Of a stretch of 64,000 nt of DNA, positions 8,704 to 18,469 are shown one piece after another. The stretch is from positions 124,001-188,000 of the forward strand of contig JBLWWK010000004.1 in assembly GCA_048267965.1 (NCBI GenBank), written 5' to 3'. The notes under the pieces are model-generated. The model saw only the letters and a list, made by a program, of their open reading frames with translations, made no database searches and was not told the origin of the DNA. The position numbers and the translations under genes were made by a program. The DNA comes from GCA-2705995 sp048267965. GTDB lineage: Bacteria > Bacteroidota > Bacteroidia > Flavobacteriales_G > Salibacteraceae. Position 1 is the stretch's first letter, and each line of letters begins with the position of its first letter.

Positions 8704-9988
8704 ATGGCTGATTAATTAAGGCCGTCCAGATGCTTAACTGGCCGTTGTGCAGCTCGGTCCAAACGGGCATTATTTTTCCGTTTACTGCGGCAATGTTGTT
8801 ATAGTCTCCAAAAAACACCAGCTTAAAAGGCTTAAAGGGGGTTTCATTCAATTTTTGGTTGACCCACGTTTCCCCGCCATCTTTCGAATACGCCCAATAC
8901 ACATCCGTTTGAGTATCGTGGTGGTTTCTTCGGTCGTAAAAAACACAATACAGATAGCCGGTACTTTGGTCTATCGTCATCCACGATAAAAACTGTTGGC
9001 GGTCTGTATCGTCATCGTTTACTTTTTTAGGCATCGACCACGATTTGCCACCATCGGTAGATTTAGCCACAAACACATCTAAATTGTCTTTTCCGTTTCG
9101 CTCATCAGTCCAGTTTAAATAAATAGTTCCATGGTTTTCACCTCCACTGCGATCTAGCGCAATTACAGGCATTCCGTTGGTACGCATAATACCGGCTACA
9201 TTTTGGTTCCAACCGCCCGGCTGAGAAGCCACAATAATGTCTTCGTCTAACCACGTTTTGCCGCCATCTAGCGAATAATCGAAATAGATATTTTCATCGA
9301 AAGACCACGCAACATAAATTTCACCATTTAAACCAAAAACGGGTTGGGCTCCTTCAACGGTTGAGTCGTTATCGAGGCAATTTCCCGCATATTGATTAAT
9401 CTGAACCGGCTCTGACCATCTTTTGCCGCGTTTGTTCCCTAAAGAGAAGAGAATATTGGTTTTATCTTCTGGATTTTTCGAGTCGTATTTATCAAATTGT
9501 GTCCAAGTAACCGCCACTTTTCCAGTTTCAGGATCTACAGCCGCCCATTCTTTGTCTTGATCTTTTGGGTGGTTTTCGCCAATGGCTGCGCCTCTGCTCC
9601 AGCGGGTTCCTTTCTTGTTAGATCGTTGCACAACAATGCGGTCGAGCAACCGGTCACTCATCCAATTGGTTCCTTCAGGGTCACTTAAATGAAAGTAAAA
9701 AAAACGTCCTTTTTCGGTAGGAACCAAGCACGGATCTCCCCAAACCCCATACCGTGAAGTTAGTATCTGTTTATGCCAAGTGACTCCCCCATCATGCGAA
9801 TAGTATTGTTTATTAACGTTAGAGCCCGCCACCACAATTTGGGTGTCTGCTAACGAGATAGCAATGCTTGGTTCGTTCGGACCGGCATTGGCAGGTGCTT
9901 CATCTATTTTTATTAATCGATACGGACTTTGTGACTGCCCGTTAACAAACCAGAAAAGAATCGCTAAAAAACACAAGTAAGATCTCAT
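8702..9988 (-). CDS. Secreted sialidase-like beta-propeller (BNR/Asp-box) protein
   Basis: A 428-residue protein with a signal peptide (MRSYLCFLAILFWFVNGQSQS). At least four Asp-box repeats are visible: SHDGGVTW, SLDGGKTW, STDGGKSW and SKDGGETW, as in sialidase-type propellers. The catalytic Arg triad and Tyr/Glu pair of true sialidases cannot be assigned, so a glycan-binding or unknown hydrolase role is equally possible. An upstream TTG exists at 9994, but the ATG at 9988 starts the signal peptide and is 2 bases after the Nudix stop, indicating coupling. An exact GGTAGGAACC copy lies at 9716-9725, encoding V-P-T. Confidence 0.82.
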   Translation of the reverse strand: MRSYLCFLAILFWFVNGQSQSPYRLIKIDEAPANAGPNEPSIAISLADTQIVVAGSNVNKQYYSHDGGVTWHKQILTSRYGVWGDPCLVPTEKGRFFYFHLSDPEGTNWMSDRLLDRIVVQRSNKKGTRWSRGAAIGENHPKDQDKEWAAVDPETGKVAVTWTQFDKYDSKNPEDKTNILFSLGNKRGKRWSEPVQINQYAGNCLDNDSTVEGAQPVFGLNGEIYVAWSFDENIYFDYSLDGGKTWLDEDIIVASQPGGWNQNVAGIMRTNGMPVIALDRSGGENHGTIYLNWTDERNGKDNLDVFVAKSTDGGKSWSMPKKVNDDDTDRQQFLSWMTIDQSTGYLYCVFYDRRNHHDTQTDVYWAYSKDGGETWVNQKLNETPFKPFKLVFFGDYNNIAAVNGKIMPVWTELHNGQLSIWTALINQP

Positions 9989-9990
9989 TA

Positions 9991-10629
9991 TCAATTATTT
10001 AAAATTTCTCTCAATTCGCCAAGAATCATGGCCGTTGCTCCCCAAACAGTGTGACCATGCACATCGAAATAAGGTGCTTCTATTTTGGCCGTGCCTCCGC
10101 TCAGTGTAATCTTTTTACTTTGAATGGCATTTTCGCGCATAAACAAACCGATAGGTGCTTCTAAAACACTTTTCACTTCACGTGGGTCGGCTATAAAATT
10201 GGGCTTTTGTGAAGCGGTAGCCACAATAGGTTTCACCAAAAAACCACTGGGCGGAATATAAATATCACTGAGCCTTCCTAAAACGGAAACCTCATCGGTA
10301 AGTAAGCCCACCTCTTCGTTGCCTTCTCGCAAAGCGGTATATTCAAAATTAGGATCACTCGGTTCGCGCTTACCGCCCGGAAAACTAATTTGCCTACTGT
10401 GCACTCCGTTGTACGCATTGCGTTCAATTAAAACGGTATGGGCTTCTTGCTGATCTCCCGGAAACAACAAAATTAGAACGGCACTCAACCTCGGATTCGG
10501 GTTTTTCTTTAAGGCTTCTTTTCTTCCTATTCGTTGATAGGGAGCCAAGATTTTGTGCGCTTCTTCATCTGGTAATACTCCGCGTTGCAAGGTTTGCTCT
10601 ATTCGCTGAATGGCTTCTTCAAAATTCAT
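9991..10629 (-). CDS. CoA pyrophosphatase-type Nudix hydrolase
   Basis: A 212-residue cytoplasmic Nudix protein. The Nudix box is complete (GGKREPSDPNFEYTALREG then NEEVGL) and is preceded by SRQISFPGG, the signature of the CoA-hydrolysing subfamily (NudL/YeaB). The predicted reaction is hydrolysis of CoA or acyl-CoA to phosphopantetheine and 3',5'-ADP. It lies 1 bp after pfkA and 2 bp before the propeller gene, so all three are probably one transcript. Confidence 0.88.
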   Translation of the reverse strand: MNFEEAIQRIEQTLQRGVLPDEEAHKILAPYQRIGRKEALKKNPNPRLSAVLILLFPGDQQEAHTVLIERNAYNGVHSRQISFPGGKREPSDPNFEYTALREGNEEVGLLTDEVSVLGRLSDIYIPPSGFLVKPIVATASQKPNFIADPREVKSVLEAPIGLFMRENAIQSKKITLSGGTAKIEAPYFDVHGHTVWGATAMILGELREILNN

Positions 10630-10630
10630 G

Positions 10631-11617
10631 TTAATCGAGACATAGCTTTTGTGACATTTCTAACAAATCTGCACGAAAAGGTTTCGTTTTTTCAATGGTA
10701 TCGATAAAAGGAGTAAACTGAATTTCGTTATTTACCACCCCAGCCATAACATTGTATTGGCCGGCAAGAAGTGCTTCTACGCTGGCCATACCTAATCGGC
10801 TGGCAATTATACGGTCTACGCAAGTGGGTTTCCCTCCACGTTGAACATGGCCTAAGATGGTCACTCTACTGTTAAAATGTGGAAACCTATCTTTTACCTT
10901 TTGCTGAATCGCAATGGCATTTCCAGACTCTTCTCCTTCGGCAACAATTACAATGTAACTCGATTTTTTCTTTGAATCTTTTTTGCCTAAAATTTTCATT
11001 AACCGATCTAAGTCAGCAGCATCTTCTGGAATTAAAACCCCTTCTGCATCGGAGGCAACATAACTGTTCAGCGCTAAATAGCCAGAATGCCTTCCCATCA
11101 CTTCTACGAAAAACAAACGACTGTGAGAAGCGGCTGTGTCTCTCAGTTTATCAATAGAGTCGATAATGGTATTGCAAGCAGTATCGAAACCAATGGTGTT
11201 ATCGGTGCCGTACAAATCGTTATCAATGGTTCCCGGAGCGCCAACAACAGGAATTCCGTGTTCTTCAAACAATTTAATGGCTCCTGCAAATGTTCCGTTA
11301 CCGCCTATTGCCACCAAACCATCAATTCCCACACTTTTTAACGCTTGTGCTGCTTTGGCCCTTCCTTCTACTGTTCGAAATTCTTCGCTTCTAGAGCTGA
11401 GTAAAACGGTTCCTCCGCGTTGAATAATCCCGGTTACATCTTCTATTTCTAACGGTTTAAAATCAGCATTGATCATACCGGCATATCCGCCAATTATTCC
11501 GGTTGTTTTTATATTAAAATGACTGGCTGTTCTCACCACCGATCGTATGCAGGCATTCATACCTGGCGCATCACCCCCTGACGTAAATACGCCAATATGT
11601 TTAACTGTTGTTGCCAT
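10631..11617 (-). CDS. pfkA: ATP-dependent 6-phosphofructokinase
   Basis: A 328-residue PfkA, which phosphorylates fructose 6-phosphate to the 1,6-bisphosphate in glycolysis. The ATP loop FTSGGDAPGMNA, the GGNGTF-like motif AIGGNGTFAGA, the catalytic PGTIDNDL and the substrate-binding FVEVMGRHSGYLA are all present, as is GHVQRGG near residue 250. Length is typical for the short bacterial enzyme. It is the first gene of a pfkA-Nudix-propeller unit and is divergent from the FIST gene, with a 101-bp shared upstream region. Confidence 0.96.
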   Translation of the reverse strand: MATTVKHIGVFTSGGDAPGMNACIRSVVRTASHFNIKTTGIIGGYAGMINADFKPLEIEDVTGIIQRGGTVLLSSRSEEFRTVEGRAKAAQALKSVGIDGLVAIGGNGTFAGAIKLFEEHGIPVVGAPGTIDNDLYGTDNTIGFDTACNTIIDSIDKLRDTAASHSRLFFVEVMGRHSGYLALNSYVASDAEGVLIPEDAADLDRLMKILGKKDSKKKSSYIVIVAEGEESGNAIAIQQKVKDRFPHFNSRVTILGHVQRGGKPTCVDRIIASRLGMASVEALLAGQYNVMAGVVNNEIQFTPFIDTIEKTKPFRADLLEMSQKLCLD

Positions 11618-11718
11618 TTTTTAAAAAGAGCTTTTTGATTACCCGTTGTTAAAGCAGGAAATATTATTTTTCGTAACAACCCATTTTTTAAAGGGCTTCA
11701 CTTCAATTTCGATACGTT

Positions 11719-12843
11719 ATGAAAATAGAACAAATTAAAACCACTTCTGAAGATTTTGACTTATCAAGCGTAAACTTTGACCCCAATTTAATATTGGTTT
11801 TCGGAAAAAGACAAGAGCTTTCTAGCCAAGGTATTGGAGCAAGTTTGAAAAAACAATTCCCCAATGCCATTGTAGTAGGCTCGAGCACTGCTGGGCAAAT
11901 GGCAGGAACCGAAGTTAAAGACCTAGAGTCGGTAATTACTTTCCTTGATTTTGAAAAAACCACGCTCACCTATTTCGAAGAAGACTTAAACAACCACGGT
12001 GGCGACTCTAAAAAAGCGGGACATGCATTGGCTTCTAAATTTCAAAACGATGATTTAAAACATCTTTTCGTTATCTCAGACGGCTTAAATGTAAACGGTA
12101 CAGCCTTAGCAGAAGGCATGATGAGCGCCCTCGATGCTAACGTAGCCATTACAGGTGGTTTAGCTGCAGATGGTGCTGACTTTCAAGAAACATTGGTAAT
12201 AGCTAATGGAGTTTCTAAAAACAACGTAATTGCAGCCGTTGGTTTTAGTGGAAACAGCTTAATGGTTAACTACAGCTCTCGCGGTGGTTGGGATAGCTTT
12301 GGTATAGATCGAAAAGTCACCAAGAGTAAAGACAATGTGTTGTACGAGCTAGATGGAAAACCCGCACTTGCATTGTACAAGTCTTTTCTAGGTGAAAAAG
12401 CCAACGAATTACCTGCTTCTGGACTATTGTTTCCGTTAAGTATGCGATTTAGAGAAGATGTTCAACCTTTGGTAAGAACCATTTTAGCCGTAAACGAAGA
12501 AGAAAACAGTTTAACCTTTGCCGGTGACATCCCTGAAGGAGCCTATGTTCGCTTAATGAAGGCGAACCGTGACCGTTTAATTAATGGAGCTGAAGAAGCA
12601 GCTGAAACCATTCATGAACACAGCCCAGAAAACCCAGATTTTGCCATCTTAGTTAGCTGTGTAGGGCGTAAGTTAGTCTTAAAACAAATAGTAGAAGAAG
12701 AAGTAGAAGTGGTAAAAGATAGCTTAGGATCACCAGCAATTACTGGTTTTTACTCGTATGGCGAATTGGCCCCTTTCGAAAAAGATACCGCGTGCGCTTT
12801 GCACAACCAAACCATGACAATCACAACCTTTAAAGAAATCTAA
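11719..12843 (+). CDS. FIST domain sensory protein
   Basis: A 374-residue soluble protein with FIST_N (about 25-215) and FIST_C (about 220-360) domains. Key stretches are NAIVVGSSTAGQMAG, ITGGLAADGADFQ, GKPALALYKSFLGE and SCVGRKLVLKQIVEEEVE. FIST domains are sensory modules thought to bind small ligands such as amino acids and usually sit with signal-transduction genes. Here it is the first gene of the kinase operon: its stop and the next ATG share one base (TAATG). A one-mismatch variant of the 10-base word occurs at 11901. Confidence 0.88.
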   Translation: MKIEQIKTTSEDFDLSSVNFDPNLILVFGKRQELSSQGIGASLKKQFPNAIVVGSSTAGQMAGTEVKDLESVITFLDFEKTTLTYFEEDLNNHGGDSKKAGHALASKFQNDDLKHLFVISDGLNVNGTALAEGMMSALDANVAITGGLAADGADFQETLVIANGVSKNNVIAAVGFSGNSLMVNYSSRGGWDSFGIDRKVTKSKDNVLYELDGKPALALYKSFLGEKANELPASGLLFPLSMRFREDVQPLVRTILAVNEEENSLTFAGDIPEGAYVRLMKANRDRLINGAEEAAETIHEHSPENPDFAILVSCVGRKLVLKQIVEEEVEVVKDSLGSPAITGFYSYGELAPFEKDTACALHNQTMTITTFKEI

Positions 12844-15800
12844 TGAGCGAAGAAAGCAAGAAATACCATCGCTTACTCAAAAGGCAACTCAAAAAAGTTG
12901 ATTTAGACCTAACCAACCCCCAAATAACTCAACTTTTAGCACTTGTAGACAGTGCTTATTTTTCTTTCGAAGAAGATTTAAAACACTCCGAAAGAATATT
13001 AGACCAAAGCTCTAACGAGCTGTTTAAAGCCAATCAAGAGTTGCAGCAAATTGCAGAGAAAAAAACACTTGAAGCACAAGAATCGAACACTCGTTTAAAA
13101 GAAGTTTTCGATTCTATTAACGAGGTGGTTTTTAGAGCAGGAACCAATCGTAATCTTTCTATGATTAACCCTGCTTGGGAAAAAATAACAGGGTTCAAGG
13201 TAGAAGAATCGCTCGGAAAAGACCTCTTAGATTTTTTCTCTCCAGAAAGCCAAGAAGAATTAGCCAACTTGTTTGTTAACTGCTCTGCTAATTCAATTTC
13301 TAAACGATTAAAGATTTGCAGAAAAGACGAAGAAATTCGCTTTGTTCAAATAGTGGTTAGTCAAGAAGAGAAAGAGGGTAAGGTATTTATTGCAGGAACC
13401 ATTTCTGATGTTCATCAACAAGTAATTAGTCAAAAAGAAAACGAAAGATTAGCCTTAATTGCCCAAAGAACTAAGAACGTAATTGTTACTTCAGATTTAG
13501 AAGGTCGCATTACGTGGGTAAACACTTCTTTCGAAACGTTAACTGGTTACCAATTAGAAGAAATAAAAGGGAAACGACCTGGAGATTTTCTTCAAGGTGA
13601 AAAAACGGATCCTACCACCGTAAAAGAAATAGGACAACAGCTAGCTAAAAGAGAACCTTTCTTTGGTGAAATCTACAATTATTCGAAAGACGGAAGAGGT
13701 TACTGGCTCGAGCTATACATTGATCCGTTTTACGATCACGATGGCAATATGGCTGGCTACATCGCTATTGAAAATGAAATTACCGAAAGGCATATTCAGC
13801 GCGAAAAACTCAAAGCATCTGAGGCCAAATTAAGTGCTATCATTAATAGTATTTCTGATGTAATTTCATTTAAAAACCTCAACGGTGAATACGAATTAGG
13901 AAACAATGCTTTCTTAGAATTAGCAGGCATTGAACGCCATCAACTCGAAGGCTCAAGAGACGAGCAGCTCTTTTCAAAAGAATTTGTTGCTGAAATTCTT
14001 GAAGAAGATCAAAAAGCACTTCAATTGGGTTCTGCTGAAGCTAGAGAAGAGCTTGTTCCTTTTCCAGACGGAACCCAACGCATACTAGAAACTAGAAAAT
14101 CAATTGTAAAAGACCGCGACAAAAACCCGATTGGCATTGTGGGAGTAAGTCGCGATGTTACACAAATTCGATCAGCTGAGAAACGCATTAGAGAAAGTCA
14201 AGAAAGACTGGCTTTAGCAACCAAAGCCATGAATATTGGAATTTGGGATTGGAACATTGAACAAAATGAACTCATTTGGGATAATTCGATGTACGAGTTA
14301 TTCGAAATTAAACCCGAAGATTTTTCAGGCGCCTACAGTGCTTTTGAATCTACGTTACACCCAGACGATAAAGCCAGAGTTTGGGCCACCATTGAAGAAT
14401 GCCTAGAAAAACAAGAAGATTTTGCCGCTACTTTTCGCATAATTGGCACCCAAGGCAATGTAAAACACATTAAAGCCAATGCGAAACTGTTACTCGATGC
14501 AGAACGAAAGAATTTCCGCTTAATCGGTATCAACTACGACATTACTCAAGATGTACTTGCCAAGCTACGCATCGATCAGTTAGTGGAGTGGTTAAACGAA
14601 TCGAGCGAGGCGGTTCAGGTAGCCGATGAGAACGGAATAATCACATTTGTTAATAAAGAAGCCGCACGAAGAATCGGTAAAGATATTGCCGACCTTCAAG
14701 GGAGTTACGTAGGTGAAATTGAAAAGATCTTTGAAGACAAGAACGTTTGGAAACAACATCTTGAAGAAGCCAAAAACAAAGGTGTTATGCTTACTACTGG
14801 CATTCACAAACGTGCAGACGGAAGCGAGTTTCCGGTAGAAGCCTCTGTAAAATACCACACTTCCTCAGACGGAAAAGGATATATCTTAGCTTTTATTAGA
14901 GACATTTCTGAAAGAATTGCTTTCGAAGAAAAACTCAACTCATCGAGAATTGCCCTAGAAGAGTCTCAAGAAATTGCCAAAGTGGGTGGTTGGGATGTTA
15001 ACCTTGTTTCAGGTGAAGTAAAATGGACAGCCGAAACGTATCGAATTCACGAAGAAGATCCCAATACGTTTATTCCATCTTTAGAAGGTGGCTTAGATTT
15101 TTATACCCCCGAAACGCGCAACCACATTGAGCAAAACCTTTATAAAGCAATAGAAACAGGCGGCTCTTTCGATATTGAAGCTCAAATTTTAGCGAAAGAT
15201 GGCTCGTTAAAAGATGTAAGAATTAAAGGTGTTGCTCACCTAAACGAAGGTAAATCGAATCGTATCACGGGTATTTTTCAAGACATTACACTCGAAAAAG
15301 CAGCCGAAAGAAAACTACTCACTTATGCTGCTGAGCTTGAAGTCATTAACAAAGAACTCGATCAGTTTGCTTATGTAGTAAGCCACGATTTAAAGGCGCC
15401 TTTAAGAGCCATCAATAACCTTTCTGAATGGATTCAAGAAGATTTAGAAGAAGTGCTTGAAGGCGATACCAAAGAACAATTTGATTTGTTGCGAGGTAGG
15501 GTAAAACGCATGGAACAACTGATTAACGGAATCTTACAGTACTCAAGAGCCGGAAGATTAAAAACCAACCTAGCTCCTATCAAAGTAAATAGCTTCATCG
15601 AAGATTTGTGCGAAAGCTTAAGACAAAACGAATCAAATGTGTTCACTTTAGAAGGACCCGATCTCAGCTTCAATGCAGATAAAATCGCCCTTGAACAAGT
15701 GCTTTCTAACTTTGTGAGTAATGCTATAAAATACAACGATAAAGATCAAGTTAAAGTTGATGTGACTTGGAAGGTAAACAACCATGAAGTTGAATTTTCG

Positions 15801-16028
15801 GTAGCCGATAACGGCCCAGGTATTGAAGAGCAATACCACGATAAAATCTTTGTGATGTTTCAAACTTTACAAGCCCGAGACGAGGTTGAATCAACAGGTG
15901 TGGGGCTCGCTATTGTGAAGAAAATAATTCAAGACAAAGGAGGCGAAATACGCGTAGATTCAACGTTAGGGGAAGGAACCCGATTTACCTTTACTTGGCC
16001 ATTACAAGAAGAAGTTGCTAATGACTAA
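12843..16028 (+). CDS. Six-PAS sensor histidine kinase, soluble
   Basis: A 1061-residue cytoplasmic kinase. After a short coiled coil (about 40-85), about six PAS domains can be placed near residues 86-200, 200-315, 318-440, 450-565, 578-695 and 700-820. HisKA follows with His848 in VVSHDLKAPLRAI, then a HATPase domain with DNGPGIE and GVGLAIVKK. There is no membrane segment. The second PAS has the LOV-like FLQGEKTDP strand but lacks the flavin-binding Cys, so it is not a photoreceptor of that kind. It overlaps the FIST gene by 1 base and the next kinase by 8, suggesting that FIST is its input partner. Confidence 0.93.
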   Translation: MSEESKKYHRLLKRQLKKVDLDLTNPQITQLLALVDSAYFSFEEDLKHSERILDQSSNELFKANQELQQIAEKKTLEAQESNTRLKEVFDSINEVVFRAGTNRNLSMINPAWEKITGFKVEESLGKDLLDFFSPESQEELANLFVNCSANSISKRLKICRKDEEIRFVQIVVSQEEKEGKVFIAGTISDVHQQVISQKENERLALIAQRTKNVIVTSDLEGRITWVNTSFETLTGYQLEEIKGKRPGDFLQGEKTDPTTVKEIGQQLAKREPFFGEIYNYSKDGRGYWLELYIDPFYDHDGNMAGYIAIENEITERHIQREKLKASEAKLSAIINSISDVISFKNLNGEYELGNNAFLELAGIERHQLEGSRDEQLFSKEFVAEILEEDQKALQLGSAEAREELVPFPDGTQRILETRKSIVKDRDKNPIGIVGVSRDVTQIRSAEKRIRESQERLALATKAMNIGIWDWNIEQNELIWDNSMYELFEIKPEDFSGAYSAFESTLHPDDKARVWATIEECLEKQEDFAATFRIIGTQGNVKHIKANAKLLLDAERKNFRLIGINYDITQDVLAKLRIDQLVEWLNESSEAVQVADENGIITFVNKEAARRIGKDIADLQGSYVGEIEKIFEDKNVWKQHLEEAKNKGVMLTTGIHKRADGSEFPVEASVKYHTSSDGKGYILAFIRDISERIAFEEKLNSSRIALEESQEIAKVGGWDVNLVSGEVKWTAETYRIHEEDPNTFIPSLEGGLDFYTPETRNHIEQNLYKAIETGGSFDIEAQILAKDGSLKDVRIKGVAHLNEGKSNRITGIFQDITLEKAAERKLLTYAAELEVINKELDQFAYVVSHDLKAPLRAINNLSEWIQEDLEEVLEGDTKEQFDLLRGRVKRMEQLINGILQYSRAGRLKTNLAPIKVNSFIEDLCESLRQNESNVFTLEGPDLSFNADKIALEQVLSNFVSNAIKYNDKDQVKVDVTWKVNNHEVEFSVADNGPGIEEQYHDKIFVMFQTLQARDEVESTGVGLAIVKKIIQDKGGEIRVDSTLGEGTRFTFTWPLQEEVAND

Positions 16029-17043
16029 CTACCGTTACACTTTCATTTATGCAGGTTTGGGAGCCGCTTTTGGCGTTCTGTTTCCAGTCTTTAGTTGGTG
16101 GTTCGATGCTATGGTGCATCAACAACCTTTTACAGGGAGCGGAATTGCCAATTTGCACCAAGAAAACCCTATCCATTTTGTAATTGATTCTGCCCCTATT
16201 TTCTTAGGAGCCATGGCTGCAATTGCTGGATACAGGCAAGATTTATTGTACCGAATTAATAATTCGCTCGCTAATAAAGTAGAAGAAAACGCGATAGAAT
16301 TATCGAAAACCACTCATCGGTACAAACAAATAGAAAGTCACAAAGAAGAAATCGAAGAAGATTATTCACGCGCCAACTCAGACTTGGCGCGCTTCTCTTA
16401 CATTCTTGCGCACGATTTAAAAGCGCCTTTGGTGGCCATCAACAATTTATCTGAATGGATAGAAGAAGAACTCAGCGGCTCCTTCAGTAAAGAGGCCAGT
16501 TATCAATTTAATTTGTTACGAGGTCGAGTAGCCAGAATGAATATGCTGCTAGAATCTATGCAAGAATATTTTGCTGTTTCGAATAGCAATCTCAACAAGC
16601 AAAAATCCATCGAAATAGCTGTTTTCATAAAAGAAATTGCTAAAAAATTAAACATTCCCAACTCTGTTATCACCGTAACATCTGAAGTAAAAACCCTAAC
16701 TGCTCACGAAAAAACGCTTCGAAAGTTGTTTCACGAACTAATCGAAAATGCTTACACCCACAACCATAAAAAGGAAAAAAGGATAGAAATTTTGATTCAA
16801 AAAGAAGAGAAATTCTTCAAAATGATGGTGATAGACAACGGAGATGGAATTGACCCACAATTTCATAAAGATGCCTTCGAATTACTAAAAACCATAGAAG
16901 CCCGAGACAAGCTAAATACTGCAGGTGTTGGCTTGGCAATTGCCAAAAGAATTGTAGAATTGAATAATGGAAGTCTCGAGCTTTCGAGCACGCCTTCTGT
17001 AGGAACCACATTCACCATTACATGGCCCTTAACGAACAATTAA
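16021..17043 (+). CDS. Membrane-bound sensor histidine kinase
   Basis: A 340-residue kinase with two predicted membrane spans (about 6-28 and 52-72), a coiled coil, HisKA with His131 in ILAHDLKAPLVAI and a HATPase domain ending FTITWPL. The HisKA region (INNLSEWIEEEL) closely resembles that of the six-PAS kinase, so the two are paralogues. The ATG at 16021 overlaps the previous gene by 8 bases. The TTG upstream at 16015 is a poorer start. A 9-base GTAGGAACC core lies at 16999-17007, encoding V-G-T. Confidence 0.92.
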   Translation: MTNYRYTFIYAGLGAAFGVLFPVFSWWFDAMVHQQPFTGSGIANLHQENPIHFVIDSAPIFLGAMAAIAGYRQDLLYRINNSLANKVEENAIELSKTTHRYKQIESHKEEIEEDYSRANSDLARFSYILAHDLKAPLVAINNLSEWIEEELSGSFSKEASYQFNLLRGRVARMNMLLESMQEYFAVSNSNLNKQKSIEIAVFIKEIAKKLNIPNSVITVTSEVKTLTAHEKTLRKLFHELIENAYTHNHKKEKRIEILIQKEEKFFKMMVIDNGDGIDPQFHKDAFELLKTIEARDKLNTAGVGLAIAKRIVELNNGSLELSSTPSVGTTFTITWPLTNN

Positions 17044-18455
17044 AATCTGAACATAAAAGAGCAATTTGGCAACTAATTGTATTAGCAATTGGTTTTGTGA
17101 TTACTCAAATGGTTGGCCCCACTCTGCAGCAACTGTATGTTGAAGATGTGTACCAAATAGATAACGATTTAGAATCGGTAACCCGCCAAATTGAAAACAC
17201 GCTCAGTTTAGAAACTCAATTGCTCTCTAAAAACTATACCGCACAATCGGTAGAAGAAAGCAGAGCCGCCAACATTCGAGCAGAATTGCGTGTTAATCAG
17301 CAAGCTTTTCAAACCATGTTTATCGATAAAGAACTAATCGATAGTCTTTCGCTTTGCTACCTAAACCTTAATTCTGCGGTAAGTAACTTCGTAAACCGAA
17401 CCAAGAAATACCAAACCAATATTCCTTCTAACAGCAAAGAACAACTAGAATACCTTTCAATGGAGTTTGGTTCCTACCGAAATGCATTGTTTTCTATTCG
17501 CGAACATTTATCGGTTGCAAGAAAAGAGGTGATTACCCATATCCAAACTGTTAATTTGATTCATCTCCTCTTAAATATTTCAATGGTAGTGTTGCTGTTT
17601 TTTGTACTTCAGCAATCATTTCTTAAGCTGCCCAAGAAAATTATTGAAGAAAACGATGCACTCACTCACTTAAACAAACGCTTACAAGGCAATCTTGAAA
17701 AAAAGAAAAAGCGATTGCAAACCAGCGATTTTGAAGTAAAAGAATTAGAGAAAGATTTGCGCATCGTGAAAAGCAGCTTGTACGAAAACACGAAACGCAA
17801 AGATTCATTTAAAAAAGACATTGATTTCTTAGCTTCAGGTTTAGAAAAGCAAGTGGCCAGGCCTGTAAAAGCCATAATGAATTTGGTAAATTGGACCATC
17901 TCAGACGATGTTTCAAAACTGAGCATAGAAGCCAACAAAAACCAGCATTTAATTCTCGATCGTTCAGAAAGAATAGTTGAATATGTAAACTTAGTTAAAC
18001 AGTATGCAGAGTTTAACCGATCTAACGGCCCCGTAGAGCGCGTAAATGCTCAACTGATACTTAGCGAAATGTTGGCAGAAGAAAACTATAAATCAATAGA
18101 GTTTACGCTAACGGGCAAGCCGCCCGTATTAACTACCGATAAGGCATCTTTTAAAGATGTTATCCAGAAAATTATGCAAGTGCTTGTGATCGACAATAAG
18201 TTAGATTCTATTCAGCTAACAATCAGTGAACGAATTGATTTTGCACAGTTTAATTTCACTGCTAGGTATAAAACTATCGATATGGCGCAGGCCGTACATT
18301 CGAATATGACATTTAAAACAAGCACCAACTACATTAGTCAATTAAACATAGCATTAATAAAAAAGAAGGTCAATAGCTTAAACGGAAATTTCTCTATTGA
18401 AGACTCTAGTGATGAGAATCTTTCCCTTATTTTTACTTGGCCATACGAAATTTAG
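17022..18455 (+). CDS. Degenerate histidine kinase-like membrane protein (pseudokinase)
   Basis: A 477-residue protein overlapping the previous kinase by 22 bases. It has membrane spans at about 14-35 and 178-200, a sensor region between them and a long coiled coil (about 205-270). A HisKA-like helix follows in which ARPVKAIMNLVNW aligns with KAPLRAINNLSEW of its neighbours. The position of the phospho-His is a Lys. The HATPase part lacks the N box and the DNGxG box, yet keeps the closing SLIFTWP strand. It is therefore probably unable to phosphorylate and may act as a scaffold or regulator of the adjacent kinases. An exact GGTTCCTACC lies at 17469-17478. Confidence 0.82.
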   Translation: MALNEQLKSEHKRAIWQLIVLAIGFVITQMVGPTLQQLYVEDVYQIDNDLESVTRQIENTLSLETQLLSKNYTAQSVEESRAANIRAELRVNQQAFQTMFIDKELIDSLSLCYLNLNSAVSNFVNRTKKYQTNIPSNSKEQLEYLSMEFGSYRNALFSIREHLSVARKEVITHIQTVNLIHLLLNISMVVLLFFVLQQSFLKLPKKIIEENDALTHLNKRLQGNLEKKKKRLQTSDFEVKELEKDLRIVKSSLYENTKRKDSFKKDIDFLASGLEKQVARPVKAIMNLVNWTISDDVSKLSIEANKNQHLILDRSERIVEYVNLVKQYAEFNRSNGPVERVNAQLILSEMLAEENYKSIEFTLTGKPPVLTTDKASFKDVIQKIMQVLVIDNKLDSIQLTISERIDFAQFNFTARYKTIDMAQAVHSNMTFKTSTNYISQLNIALIKKKVNSLNGNFSIEDSSDENLSLIFTWPYEI

Positions 18456-18469
18456 TAGATGTGAAATAT

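Noticed and set aside
13440..13790. Second PAS domain of the large kinase as a LOV photosensor
   Set aside because: The flavin-linking Cys is absent; the segment reads GKRPGDFLQGEKTDP.
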